In this document: piece after piece, positions 46,890 through 57,295 of the stretch
Layout: the number at the start of each line of letters is the position of its first letter
Numbering within the stretch: position 1 is the first letter of the stretch
Origin: Rhizomucor pusillus
Lineage: Eukaryota > Mucoromycota > Mucoromycetes > Mucorales > Lichtheimiaceae
Length of the DNA: 64,000 bases
Direction: 5' to 3'
Assembly (NCBI GenBank): GCA_900175165.2
Contig: FWWN02000665.1
Coordinates: 62,001 to 126,000 of the forward strand
Position numbers and translations under genes: made by a program
Notes under the pieces: generated by a model
Databases searched by the model: none
Told to the model about the DNA's origin: nothing
What the model saw: only the letters and a program-made list of their open reading frames with translations

Positions 46890-48237
46890 ATGTCAGAGAG
46901 TACCTTTACAGCTGTTCCAAACACACAAAGTCGGATGTACACGGGCTATCAGCCAAAGGCTCCTGGTACGGGGAAAAGCTATTTCTGTTGGCGTATTTTT
47001 ATTATAAGGGGACAATGTGAATTGAGTCTCTTTTCACTGCTTCATCTGATATAGATACCATGGTAGACTGCCCTCCTTCGCTTCAACCCGACTCGAATGA
47101 ATCCAATTCCTCCTCAGACGTCCCACTTCCGCCTACGTATGCTGCGTTGCCTAAGACAACAAAGTTAGATGAAGAGCCGAATCCTTTCGAGCAAAGTTTC
47201 AATGCTGCCCAGCGTATTCTGAGCGAAACGAAGAGCACAGCCAAGCCGACATTGCCGCCAGTTGCTGACCTCGAAAGCCCCTCTCGCGGTATACTTTTCA
47301 AACAGGAACCTGACGCCTCGTGGGATTCGCTGCGAGCCGGGCCATTGTCGCCTACTATGCTATTAGGTCCTGCCAGAGCATATCAGCAGCCAACTCGTTC
47401 GTCTCTGAGCCAGGAAACGACGTTCCGACCTCCAGTTTCAGGTAAGATGCCACTGTAAATTTAGAACTGTGGAAAAATGGAAATGTTCCTATCGTTGTAT
47501 ATTTACTGCCACCTTGACGGCAGCGTCGGCAGCGCAGCAACCGTCATCTCAACCTCCACAGACAAAGCCGACGATTACAAAGCAAGAGCAGACCGAGTTC
47601 ATTTACCACACCAGCGAAAGCTATCCGAAATCCGTCGAACGGACGCAGCGCTCGGAAGATTCCAGAAACGGGAAAGAGACCTCACCGCCCGATGCAAAGA
47701 CGAATCGGCCAAAGCGACGAGCACAGTCTGCAAAATACATTAACGATGAAGAAAAACGGAAAAGCTTTTTGGAGAGAAATCGGCAAGGTAAGTAATACTA
47801 ATCAATCAATTCATGATTACATCGACTAAAGCCTGTATCTCCACAAAGCTGCTCTTAAATGTCGGCAGCGCAAGAAGGAATGGGTGCAAAATTTGCAGGC
47901 CAAGGTGGAGCTGTTGACTAGGGATAATGAGCGACTACATTCAGAAACAAGCACGCTGAGGGAGGAGCTGATCAATCTGAAGACCATGCTGCTAGCGCAC
48001 AAGACATGCTCGAACAATCCTCAGGCCGTAATTGACGCTATCAATCGACCGATACCCGGCATCACGCCACCATCACTGCGGTCTAGCCTGCCTCCAACCG
48101 CCACCGCCATTGCTGCCCCTACCACCACTGCAAACTCCAGTTCAAATACAGCGACGCATACTACTTTTATTCCTCCCGCTAACAACAATGTGATTCAGCC
48201 GAACTACAACCTGAATACCACCTTTTATACACGTTAA
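46890..48237 (+). CDS. ATF/CREB-type bZIP transcription factor (Atf1-like)
   Basis: Exons 46890-46965, 47055-47441, 47524-47787 and 47849-48237 join in frame to 371 residues. The N-terminal region has NPFEQSFNAA, resembling the OSA/HRA part of Atf1-type factors, and Ser-Pro sites such as LSPTMLL that MAP kinases could use. The basic region reads KRKSFLERNRQAALKCRQRK, with the Asn-x-x-Ala-Ala-x-x-Cys-Arg pattern split by an intron. The zipper follows in KKEWVQNLQAKVELLTRDNE and LHSETSTLREELINLKTMLL, with heptad leucines. The tail is Thr/Ala/Asn-rich. Such factors bind CRE sites and act below stress-activated MAP kinases. Start chosen at the ATG giving the complete N terminus after a long leader. 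Confidence 0.92.
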
Positions 48238-48629
48238 ATATGTAAAGAGATCATCATTGAAATAAATTTAAACCATTACATATCAAACTTTTCTCCTGAA
48301 GCAAACATGCATCTTGTTTCATTCTCGTTTTCATTTTAGCCCTGGAGAGAATGATCGTTTCTCATACGCTTCAGGCCTGTCTTTTACATGCAATAGTCTT
48401 CCTTTCTTCGAAACAATGCAACACATGCCAAACACTGGGATGTTTGCCGAGAAACTCAAAATAAACCTGACCAAGGTCCATCTTGTCAAACTAGGAGAAG
48501 AAACCAGATGATTCCTTTTTGTTAAGCGGTCCATCTATAAATCTACAAACGAGTATATGCATCTAGATAATACATATTGAGGGCTCTACTATCGGATATA
48601 TGTATATATAAAAAAGAAAATTATGGCTT
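48238..48629. other. Region between convergent genes
   Basis: About 390 bp of 3' flanks of the bZIP and hydrolase genes, AT-rich. Overlapping frames on both strands at 48314-48534 look like chance. Confidence 0.5.
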
Positions 48630-49717
48630 CTATGCAGCAGCAGAGTCTTGTCCAACAAATTGGGTGACTAGGTTGAGGAACTGCTCAGGTTTCTCAGCGT
48701 GCACTGCATAAATCCAACAATGTGAGCGAGCTGGGTAAATGCATCGTTTCATATCTGCGCTTACCCCAGTGTCCTGCACCTTCCACAACTTTCAGATCAG
48801 AGTTTGGAAACATGTTCTTGACTTCATCCGAGCGTGTGGCGAGCGGTTTACCGTAAGAGCTTTTACCGCCTGCAATGAAGAGCGTGGGAGCATTGTACTG
48901 CAGGCCAGCAGCGTCGAAACGGCCTACTTTTCCCAGCGCCTTGCCTAATGTTTCGTACGGTATACGGAACCGATACACTCCATCGCTCTGCCGCTTCAAA
49001 TTCGTCAAGAGGAACTGGCGTACAGATATATCCTTTTCGTATTCTGCCAAAATCTTATCAGCCTCGCTCTGTTTCTTGAGTGATCTCGAATCAATATTTC
49101 GCATAGCCTCGACGTAGGTTGCAAAATCGTTCGAGAGCGGCAGGCTGAAAGGTGCAATGTCGACGACAACGAGTTTCGAGATAATGGAAGGCTCGTGCAG
49201 CGCCGTGGTCATTACCACTTTGCCTCCCCTGGTAATGATGCGTGTAAGATTCTGCTGTTGGTTAAGCAAGGTACAAGTAACATACATCGAGTGCCCGATC
49301 AGCACGGGGTTGTCAAGCTGATGTTCAGATATAAAGTTAAGCACGTCGCCTGCCATCGCTTCGTAGGTATGTTCCTCGGTGTGCGGGCTGTCTCCGTGAT
49401 TGCGAAGGTCCTAAAGAGCATAAAATTAGATACATAATATATATTTGCATCGCTTGTAGACTGACAAGAGCGTAAACGTCGCGTCCGAGCCGGGAAGAAA
49501 GCGCTTTGCCAAGCGAACGCCAATTTTGCTTGGAACCGAACAGTCCGTGCGCGATAAGCAGGGGTGCTTTGCCGGTAGCACGTGTCTGTGCGGGATACTT
49601 GTCGTACGAAAGGGGGACAGGTGTTGTTGATCGCAGCGAGCTGACACGTCGCTTGGCGTTCAATTGCAAAAGCTGAATGGCTGGTCTGCTGCTACGGCTC
49701 GATCTCAATAACAGCAT
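48630..49717 (-). CDS. IMO32: Mitochondrial alpha/beta hydrolase (ABHD11/Imo32-like)
   Basis: The start MLLLRSSRSSRPAIQLLQLN is Arg-rich and amphipathic, as in mitochondrial presequences. The fold follows with PLLIAHGLFGSKQNWRSLGK, DLRNHGDSPHTEEHTYEAMA and the nucleophile elbow VLIGHSM-GG, split by an intron after GHSM. Later blocks are KLVVVDIAPFSLPLS, LFIAGGKSSYG and VVEGAGHW, where Asp and His of the catalytic triad are expected. The protein ends FVGQDSAAA after a last small exon. Length is about 310 residues. ABHD11 in animals protects the lipoylated 2-oxoglutarate dehydrogenase; yeast Imo32 is a mitochondrial intermediate-peptidase substrate. A specific substrate is not shown by sequence. 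Confidence 0.92.
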
Positions 49718-49856
49718 GGTGAATGAATGAACAGCGTAAGAAACCGGCCAACTCCTCCTCCCCCTCTTTTTTGAGTTTCAACTCGGAGCTGCGGGAGTAA
49801 GGATCAATCCCAAGGACCGCACAGGTTATTCTTTACGGAGTAAAATACAATTACGC

Positions 49857-51287
49857 TTAGGTAACCGCAGACGCCTTTATTGCTTCTTCAGTGGGAGTGC
49901 TATTCAAATCATCGATATATATAGTACATTTCGGTGATGCAGGAGCTACTTCAGACTCGCTGTCATCATCATCTGGTGCATTGGCGTTAGAATGGTTCAA
50001 GGGAGTTAAAGGAGCGGAGGTGGTGCTAGTACTAGAAGCATTTGAAATGGACGGCTTATGTTTTCTCGAAGATGAGCTCGAGCGCTTTGCAGTGAGGTCT
50101 TTCCATACGAAACAAGAGTTGCCGGCAAATTGAGTCTTTGGCTTGCGGCCGCGCTTCTTTTTCGGCATTTGCAGGACAGTGTCTAGGTCAGAGTTGGTAA
50201 ATGCTGTCAGGGACTTGTCCAGACTGGGATCGTTCTTTTCATTGCTTTGCTGCTGCTGCTGCTGCGTTGTCGGTGGCTGGCCAGACGAGTTGACGTTCCA
50301 GACAGTGGGTGTCATGAACGTCCAGTCGCCTCCGTTCCAGGCGGCTTCTCGGATAATCGGTGGTCTGCCGCGACGTCGCTTGATAAACGGCTCTCCGTCT
50401 TCGGTAAACAGAATCTCTGTGGATGGTGCAAGTGGGTCATATTTCAGCGGTCTTGAAGATTTCGGTCGTACAAACGTGCGGATAGCTGTCGTAGATGTTG
50501 TAGAGTTGGATGGTTTTGTTGCGGCATTTACAGGTGTGTTGAGGATTACCGATTGCGTTGTTGTTACTAGCGAGGAGTGTGTTGTCGAGCTAGATCGTCG
50601 GTCAGAAGGGACGGTGGATGAGGATGGCGCTTGAGAAGAGTGGGAGGAGGAGGAGCGTAGGTTGTAAGGAGAATGATGGACGTTAACAGGAGCATATGAT
50701 GCAGGCATACGAGTGGGAGTATTGTCGGCGCTGGTGGTGGTGGCATAGAAAGGTTCAGTGTCGTGCGATACTGGAGCGCTTGTCCAATTTGGGCGGGTTT
50801 TCGAGTTGTACAATGACTGATGAGGAAACGAGAATGAGGGCTCTTGCGGTGCCTGTTGCTGATTTTGACCAGGTGGATATTGCCTGTTATAAGTGCGCAA
50901 AGGACGAGGAGGGTCGTTGCCTTCAAGTGGTGGCAGTGAAGAGAATCCTTCATCAGATCCTACAGATAGCGGGCTTCGCGGTGATGGAGAAAGAGGGGAG
51001 GGTGGGTGCTGCGTTGAAGTAGTAGAATATCCGCATTGAATTTGAGGCGGAGGTGGGTGGTGTTGTCGAGCGCTTAGAAACTGCCGCGAGGAGGTAACAG
51101 TAAGCAATGGACTCGGTTTTGGTGATACCGGTGAAGCGGACGAAAAGTTGAACGTAGGTGTTGGCTGCTGCTGCTGGTGCCCTTTTGATCCGTCGTCTAA
51201 AGACTTTGGTGGCGAGGACGGATGGAGCAAATGTGATATTGGCGGCAGAGTGAGATACTGTTGAGAAGTCCTCCGATCACCACTCAT
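49857..51287 (-). CDS. AT-hook DNA-binding protein with long disordered regions
   Basis: A single open frame of 476 residues from MSGDRRTSQQYLTLPPISHL. The N-terminal 300 residues are Pro, Ser, Gln and Thr-rich. Two AT-hooks are clear: KRRRGRPPIIREAAW and PKKKRGRKPKTQ. The segment between the first hook and a poly-Gln run is unusually structured for this protein: WNGGDWTFMTPTVWNVN. After the second hook comes FAGNSCFVWKDLTAK, and the end is acidic with Ser (PDDDDSESEVAPAS). AT-hook proteins bind the minor groove of AT-rich DNA. I do not recognise the family; a chromatin or transcription role is inferred from the hooks. The frame is open to 51488, but the ATG at 51287 follows a T-rich leader. 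Confidence 0.75.
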   Translation of the reverse strand: MSGDRRTSQQYLTLPPISHLLHPSSPPKSLDDGSKGHQQQQPTPTFNFSSASPVSPKPSPLLTVTSSRQFLSARQHHPPPPQIQCGYSTTSTQHPPSPLSPSPRSPLSVGSDEGFSSLPPLEGNDPPRPLRTYNRQYPPGQNQQQAPQEPSFSFPHQSLYNSKTRPNWTSAPVSHDTEPFYATTTSADNTPTRMPASYAPVNVHHSPYNLRSSSSHSSQAPSSSTVPSDRRSSSTTHSSLVTTTQSVILNTPVNAATKPSNSTTSTTAIRTFVRPKSSRPLKYDPLAPSTEILFTEDGEPFIKRRRGRPPIIREAAWNGGDWTFMTPTVWNVNSSGQPPTTQQQQQQSNEKNDPSLDKSLTAFTNSDLDTVLQMPKKKRGRKPKTQFAGNSCFVWKDLTAKRSSSSSRKHKPSISNASSTSTTSAPLTPLNHSNANAPDDDDSESEVAPASPKCTIYIDDLNSTPTEEAIKASAVT

Positions 51288-54200
51288 AATGTCTTTAAAC
51301 GGTAAAACAAACGTAAAGGAAAGCAAGAAGCTAAGCTCCAGCCTAGTTGTGCTCGCGTTTTCTAATGTGGGCTGGACCAAAGAAGACGAGGAAGGATTCC
51401 GGGCCCAATCAAATTGAAATGCCGTTTCTTTGCCTTCTTGTGCTTCTCGAGTCCGAATTTGGTGAAAAGGATGATCCACGACGTACACTGCTGCTGCTCC
51501 ACGTGCTTAGGAGACCTTTGCAAAATGCTCTACCTAGAGCTATCCACTGTAAGGCCCTGGAAATAATACAAAGCAAATGTATTTTAACGAGCTTTTCGGT
51601 GATCTCAGCCCCATTTTTCCGCAAAATGAAATTTCTGGCTCTAGCAGTGCTCTGTTTCAAATCTTCTAACATTAGGCCACTTCCAGAAATACTTTGCAAA
51701 GAGGTCCTCTTGCCACAAGCCAACTACATTCCCTCGCAGCAGTGAGTCTCGATATTCCTAGTATTAATTGATGTCTAAGGTAACAATCATTGGAATTGCG
51801 CGAAGCTGGTTACTCGAGAAGAATTCTCTTGGAATCTCGAGAAAGGTCGAGGCATCATCTTTGTTGATGGTGAAGTTTCTCATAAGATAATTTGATTTGA
51901 CGCTGGGAATTAGGACCTATAGCTGCATTGTTTGGAACCTTCATCCCTCACGCGCCAAGCATAATCATCATCATAAGACTAGCTCGCCAAGAAGAAGAAA
52001 TGATACAAATCTTGAATTACTTTGTTTAAACACAGGAAATTTGCATCCGGCACTGGCATTGAAACCTAACAATTCATCCATTGAGGCTATGTCTTTCTGG
52101 ATTTTCCAGTCATTCCTGCCAGTCACGAGCTGCTCGCTCCTAGTAGATGATAACCCGCGACAAATATAAACGATTGCAGATCTGATTATTAAGCCAAGAT
52201 TCTTCACTCCAGGTACTGATGTCAATAAACCCCATTAGTTTGCAGATAAACAAAACAAACCGGTGCCACTGTGAACGGAAAAGCCAAGAGTTGCTGTTCT
52301 CAAGGTCGTTCCCGATTGACAGCTTTGTTTATCGGCACTCTTTCTTATTTAGCGCGGTCACCGTTTCCTTCCTCCCGGATGTGTGTCAGGTGGCCATGTA
52401 ACCTTTGGAAAGGTGGAAAATAGGAAAAAACGTATAATATCCCAAAACAAGTAATTTAAAGAATTCTGTGCCCACCTGGAAGCCGGTTGGGAAACCTTCA
52501 GTGCCATCCCAATCGAAAATGAAACTCTGCATCTTTGAACCTTGCGCGCTGTGTCCATCATCCGCCCAATATCCGTGTTGGTCGCACAACTAGGCACAGT
52601 CAACCCATTTCCGCCCATTTTTGTTGCCTTGAACTTCCATCCTTTCTCTCGAGAAACATATTCCCCCACCCCACACCCAACCCTATCTGCCTGTCTCAGC
52701 TGGCCGTTCATATTCCGTTACGAATTCCCAATAATCATTCATTGCTTTACAAAGCAGATACGTCCTTCAAGAAGGCAAAATTTAGTACAACTGTGCTATT
52801 TTTGCTGGACTAATTGCATGCTCTAAAGGAGTTGACTCAATACATGGCTTGGATGTAGTACAAAATTCACTCTGATCTTCAGTATTTGTGCAACTTGTCA
52901 TGGACTTCGGCTTCGTTAGCACTCTTCCACTTTTCACAGAGTTTGCAGATATCGTTTTTTCATTGAGTGGGAAAAGCTGATAAAATACTACTCCTGTGCG
53001 TTTGCCATGTACCTAGAATACATGAGGAAGGAGGATTATGCTGGCATCACAGGGTTCAACGCTAGATTAGGTATAGCATGTTGTGTCGGTCGCCTTAAGT
53101 CGTTATTGATGCTGATTATTTGCGCTGCAGTAGTCTGTTTCGCCAAAGCCAAGTCATGTCATCCGCAAAACGGGAATCGAGGTCGGTCGCAGTAGTATTT
53201 GTGCCTACTTAATATACTATCTATGTTCTGTCGACCACGTCCGACTGACATACGAGGGGCATATGTTAGACATAATATCATAGCCCCGATGTCATATCTT
53301 AATGCAATAATACTTGCATCAGAATGGAAAAGTTAGCCGCATCCAGTTTCTATCTTCGCCAATGAGTATGACAGGAGGATCGGTTGGATCAGTTGAGCGC
53401 GTATTCTGTCTCGGTTTTATCCACGGCAACTTTCCATTATGTGGACCTGATAATTTCGGAGACCGTTGCGATATCGTGTATCCTTGTCCGCTATTGGCAT
53501 GCTAATAACGTGACGAGATACGCATTGATTTTCAACCAGGATATCTTACATCACTACGCTTCTTTATACGACTGCATGGAATGCAGGATGGATGATGGGC
53601 ATACATAGTCGATAATAGTTATTCTATGCTACATACGGACGACCTGATCTTGCCGAATCATGTCTAGGAGAAACGAGTAGCTCGCACTTATGGATATTAA
53701 TGTCAACCAAGTACATATAGAGGTGCGAGATAGGCTGTCACAATGTCTGCAGCAATCCATGTCGCGGTCCGTCGTAGTGGCATAACAATGTATCGAGATT
53801 GCACGCTCCTCTAGGCAGTCTACAGTACTGCAGATTATAGAATAGACTGGAGAAAAACGCCTGATCCATCGGTTTTTCAGTTCAAGTTTAAGTAGTGATC
53901 AACGACGACGACGAGCAACCGTGGTGAACGAACCAATATTCTGCATCAAGGCATCCTATATTAATATTTGCGAGAATATCGTTCCTGTGCATCATTTACG
54001 ACGTGAATGCAGTGTGCTTTCCATCATCAGCAAACGTCACTGTCATGGCGACAGCATAAATCTCCAATATGAGCAATATCACATAGACATTATTTCCTAC
54101 TTTGATGTATATTTGACCATGTAACTAATTGGAGCGTTCCTTTCTTCTTCACCGGTCGGAATTCGCTTGCCCAAGTGCTTTATGTCCTTTACTCCTTTGC

Positions 54201-54523
54201 ACACAAAAACTTTTTGTATAGTGTACGTCCCTCGCACGAACGACCATAACATCGCCGCTATATGTTTCCGAAGTGATCCGAGTGCATACGCTATCGAATA
54301 TACGACAAGATACAAATGGTTTCATAAGCGTATGTATACTTTGATGCATCAAGGAGTGTGCCGTGTAACGATGCACGTGGTACGTCGGTGATGCATATTG
54401 GTCGGGCTTCGGGCATACGATCTTTTTTTCCTTCTCTCTTTCCCACTCATCTTTTTCTCTTTTCAAGACCTGTCAACTCACAAAGGACAAGCATGTGTAT
54501 GTGTGACGTCGCATGATTGTATT
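51288..54523. other. Gene-poor region of about 3.2 kb
   Basis: The longest stretch without a recognisable gene. Overlapping frames near 51347-51745, 51897-52225 and 52358-52826 on both strands have no domain-like content. The minus-strand segment 52386-52589 (WADDGHSAQGSKMQSFIFDW, then EGFPTGFQVGTEFFK) reads somewhat like protein, but I can link no other exon to it. No tRNA, tandem array or terminal repeats were seen. It may hold decayed genes or long regulatory DNA. Confidence 0.4.
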
Positions 54524-55105
54524 ATGCAAACGATGCTGACGCGCTTAGCTACTGGAAACAAACTCGACGATTTCTTGACGAACAGACCCGATGCTCAAGA
54601 GTTGATCGACAGAAACATCCTGAAAGGCAAGTAAGCTTGCTGCTAAAGTATTGCAGGATGATAAGGCTTAGCAAATGTGTAATCTTTAGACCCCAAAGTT
54701 GCACCTGCTCTCCAGCAGCAGATGGATGAACTCACCAAGCGCAAGATCGAGGACTCGCTGCGTCACAAGATCGACCACCGCCCTACGCGCGAGGAGCTCG
54801 TTGAACACAACATTTTGAAGAGTAAGCACCGAGATAAGGAGCATAGGTGAAGTATATCAAACCGACGAGATGATGGGTAGGCTCCAACGTGGCACCAGCT
54901 CTTCAACAGTCGCAGGTGGAGTTGGAAAAACACCGCCTGCAGGATGCGCTCCAGCATAAGATCAGCGACCGACCTAATCCCGAGGAACTCGTCAAACAGG
55001 GCATTCTAACAGGTTTGCACACGCACACGTTGCATCGCATGCCTTACAGATCGACTAACAAATGTATTTTTCTTGGTTTATGTAGCTGATGAAGTGCCAA
55101 ACTAA
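54524..55105 (+). CDS. Three-repeat RPEL protein (predicted G-actin binder)
   Basis: Exons 54524-54626, 54690-54821, 54881-55012 and 55086-55105 join in frame to 128 residues. Three RPEL repeats follow one another: KLDDFLTNRPDAQELIDRNI, then KIDHRPTREELVEHNIL, then KISDRPNPEELVKQGIL. Each exon ends just after the Ile-Leu that closes a repeat, and each next exon opens with a similar VAPALQQ linker. RPEL repeats bind monomeric actin in MRTF and Phactr proteins; here no other domain is present. The first intron uses a GC donor (AAAG followed by GCAAGT), the only choice that keeps the VAPAL linker in frame. A start at 54533 is also possible. Confidence 0.9.
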
Positions 55106-55698
55106 CTGGCCTTATCAGCATGGTATCAGACCGTTCACGTGTATCCTTGCTGTTGATATGAATATATTTCTGGATTTATATACCGTTTTTGGGTCAAATG
55201 TTTAGATTCGCAGTCTGCATGCTGCGGACATGTATGTCTTGGCACGCAAAAAAAGCGTTTAGAGATCATGTGTCTATATATGGGGTGGTCAGGTTAGCAA
55301 GAACGTAATATCAGCGTTCTGAGAGGAGGAGGAAAAACAGAGGGAGAGTAATGGGGTAGCTAAATTAGTTGATGCAATGTAGATCTTATGTACAGTTTCT
55401 GTCAGGCTTTGAACATTCATGATCTTCATCTTTCATATACTTACATTCCTGTTAGTACAGTAGATACAGAGGAACATGCCGGAGTCTGCGCAATTTAAAC
55501 TTGACAGGCAGATTGGTTGGTGGTACAGGAGGATGTTGTTTATTCGCAGCATAAGATTTACAAACAGGGCAAGTTGTTTTTGATTTGTGGTTAATGGATA
55601 AAAAAAGGTTTTAAAACGAACAAATGATGGTGGACAGAAACCGATTGGGCAAAATCAAGTGCATTGGATATAGTATAGTAGTGGATTTTTCTGGAGTT
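55106..55698. other. Region between convergent genes
   Basis: About 590 bp with GA-rich tracts (gagaggaggaggaaaaac near 55320) and T-rich 3' flanks. No gene seen. Confidence 0.5.
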
Positions 55699-55959
55699 TT
55701 ACAGAATGATGCATTGATCACGATCGACAGGGTTGCCTGTAGGTACCGGATGTCGAGGTCTACTCCATGTTGGATTGCCTTGGACGTACCGCTGAGGAGT
55801 TGGAGGAGGTGGTGGCGACGGCGGTGGTCCGGCGTCTTTGGCTGCAGCGTCCGCAGGAGGTGCACCTGCACGGCTTGCTGCTGCTTCAGCAACAACCGGT
55901 GGCGCTAGAGTGTAAAAATTGTAATTGATGGGCTGAGGGACACTTGGGGCTCCACTCAT
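55699..55959 (-). CDS. Short Pro/Ala-rich protein with C-terminal CaaX box
   Basis: An 86-residue frame from MSGAPSVPQPINYNFYTLAP. Its middle is Ala- and Pro-rich (AAASRAGAPPADAAAKDAGP, then a run of prolines). The end reads NPVDRDQCIIL, a CaaX box whose final Leu predicts geranylgeranylation. No catalytic domain is visible. The chain is probably disordered and tethered to a membrane by its lipid. The frame extends upstream to 56046 with a hydrophobic stretch, but the ATG at 55959 gives a cleaner start. Its neighbour at 56447 ends in a very similar CaaX tail. Confidence 0.65.
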   Translation of the reverse strand: MSGAPSVPQPINYNFYTLAPPVVAEAAASRAGAPPADAAAKDAGPPPSPPPPPTPQRYVQGNPTWSRPRHPVPTGNPVDRDQCIIL

Positions 55960-56446
55960 TGCCGTAGCAGTAAAGTTCAAAGGAATAAATGGAAGAGGAA
56001 AGAAAAGAAGAAGAGTTGTAAAAACAGTGGGGCGGTAAAAATCCATGTTCTCTTATATGCAGCTCCATGGTTACCCAAGAAGGTTGGGTATAGGTGACAA
56101 TGAAATAAACGGTGCCGCCGAAAACGGGGTCGTCATTTCTCTTAAAACTTTATCCCATATGAACTAGATTATTCCGGACTCTCGCGCTTGCTGATACTAG
56201 ATCATCCAATAATCGATAGGATAATAAAGAATGATGCAAGCATTGAGCAACATCCAGGCGATCGGATGATGCTAATGTGGCACCTGCGGACCGAGCCGTC
56301 AATCACTGTCAATACCAATGTGACCAATTTCGAGAGATCAAGTCAAATATGAAGCTGCCCGCTTTTTCGGTTTCGATTCCAGGTTATATTGATGGAATGA
56401 TTTAATAATGAATAAAGTGAAAAAAAGAACGTCGGCAAAAGAAAGT
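55960..56446. other. Spacer between the two CaaX genes
   Basis: About 490 bp, containing the promoter of the 55699 gene and the 3' flank of the 56447 gene. No further coding content. Confidence 0.5.
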
Positions 56447-57295
56447 TTACATGACAATGCATCTATCATTAGGCACTTGGCGTGGATTATACACGGTGGA
56501 AACAGGACGTGATCGAATATTCTGGGCCCTTTGCGCAGCAACGGGAGATGATGGGGCGTGTCCTTGGTCATGCATCGCGGGTGCAGGAGCTGGCGGGCAA
56601 TAGTACAGATAGCCACCGGCTGGGATGTTAGGTAGCGCAAACGGAGGCGGGGGTGGCGGCGGTGCCACCGTCGTCTGGTGTTGCTGCGACGTAACAGGGG
56701 AGGTCGGATAACTTCCTGGCATGGTGTTAACATCAGAGATGGCAGTAGTAGCAGCAGTAACAGCAGTAGCAGGTGGTCGCCCTCCAGAAAATCCCGCGCT
56801 GCTGGTTTTCTTAGGGGCAGAGGGTGCAGAAAATATACTCTTTTTTCGTCGCAAATCACTCACAGGCCGTGGACTCCAGAAGCTCGGCGAGCTTGGCACA
56901 AATGCCTTTTTGAGAAAGGATGTTGATTTCTTTTCCTTGACTGCGGGCACCCCGTCGTCACTGCCAACGATCGTGCTTGAGCTGCTGTATTCGCTACTTG
57001 GGACCATAGAATGCGCATAGTTTTGCCTTGGCTGCGGTGGTATGCCCTGCCCAGGAGAAAGTGAAACGACCGATTGATTTTGTTGCCGCTGATCCATAAG
57101 ATATTGCTGCTGGAGTCGTCCGAGAAGAGCATCGTTGGGAGCATAGTGTTGTTGTTGTTGTTGTTGCTGCTGCTGCTGCTCATTTTGGGCTGGATATGCA
57201 GGCGGCGGTTGGAAGTTTTGATTATAGTACATTTGCAGAGCTTGCTGGGTATACGGATCCAATTGGTTCAGTTGCTCAGGGCTAATGATGTTCAT
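56447..57295 (-). CDS. Gln/Pro-rich protein with C-terminal CaaX box
   Basis: An uninterrupted 282-residue frame from MNIISPEQLNQLDPYTQQAL. It has a run of ten Gln near residue 40 and Ser-rich segments. A basic patch follows around residue 120-155 (VKEKKSTSFLKKAFVPSSPS, VSDLRRKKSIFSAPSA), with a Pro run near 225. It ends YNPRQVPNDRCIVM; the final Met predicts farnesylation. The PPAYPAQNEQQ stretch resembles adaptor-like YxPP tracts in membrane-tethered fungal proteins, but no domain is certain. The basic patch together with a lipid tail suggests plasma-membrane or endomembrane attachment. I do not recognise a family. Confidence 0.75.
   Translation of the reverse strand: MNIISPEQLNQLDPYTQQALQMYYNQNFQPPPAYPAQNEQQQQQQQQQQHYAPNDALLGRLQQQYLMDQRQQNQSVVSLSPGQGIPPQPRQNYAHSMVPSSEYSSSSTIVGSDDGVPAVKEKKSTSFLKKAFVPSSPSFWSPRPVSDLRRKKSIFSAPSAPKKTSSAGFSGGRPPATAVTAATTAISDVNTMPGSYPTSPVTSQQHQTTVAPPPPPPPFALPNIPAGGYLYYCPPAPAPAMHDQGHAPSSPVAAQRAQNIRSRPVSTVYNPRQVPNDRCIVM

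Noticed and set aside
50143..50634. 163-codon plus frame within the AT-hook gene
   Set aside because: Mirror of the AT-hook coding strand; the opposite strand has two clear AT-hooks.
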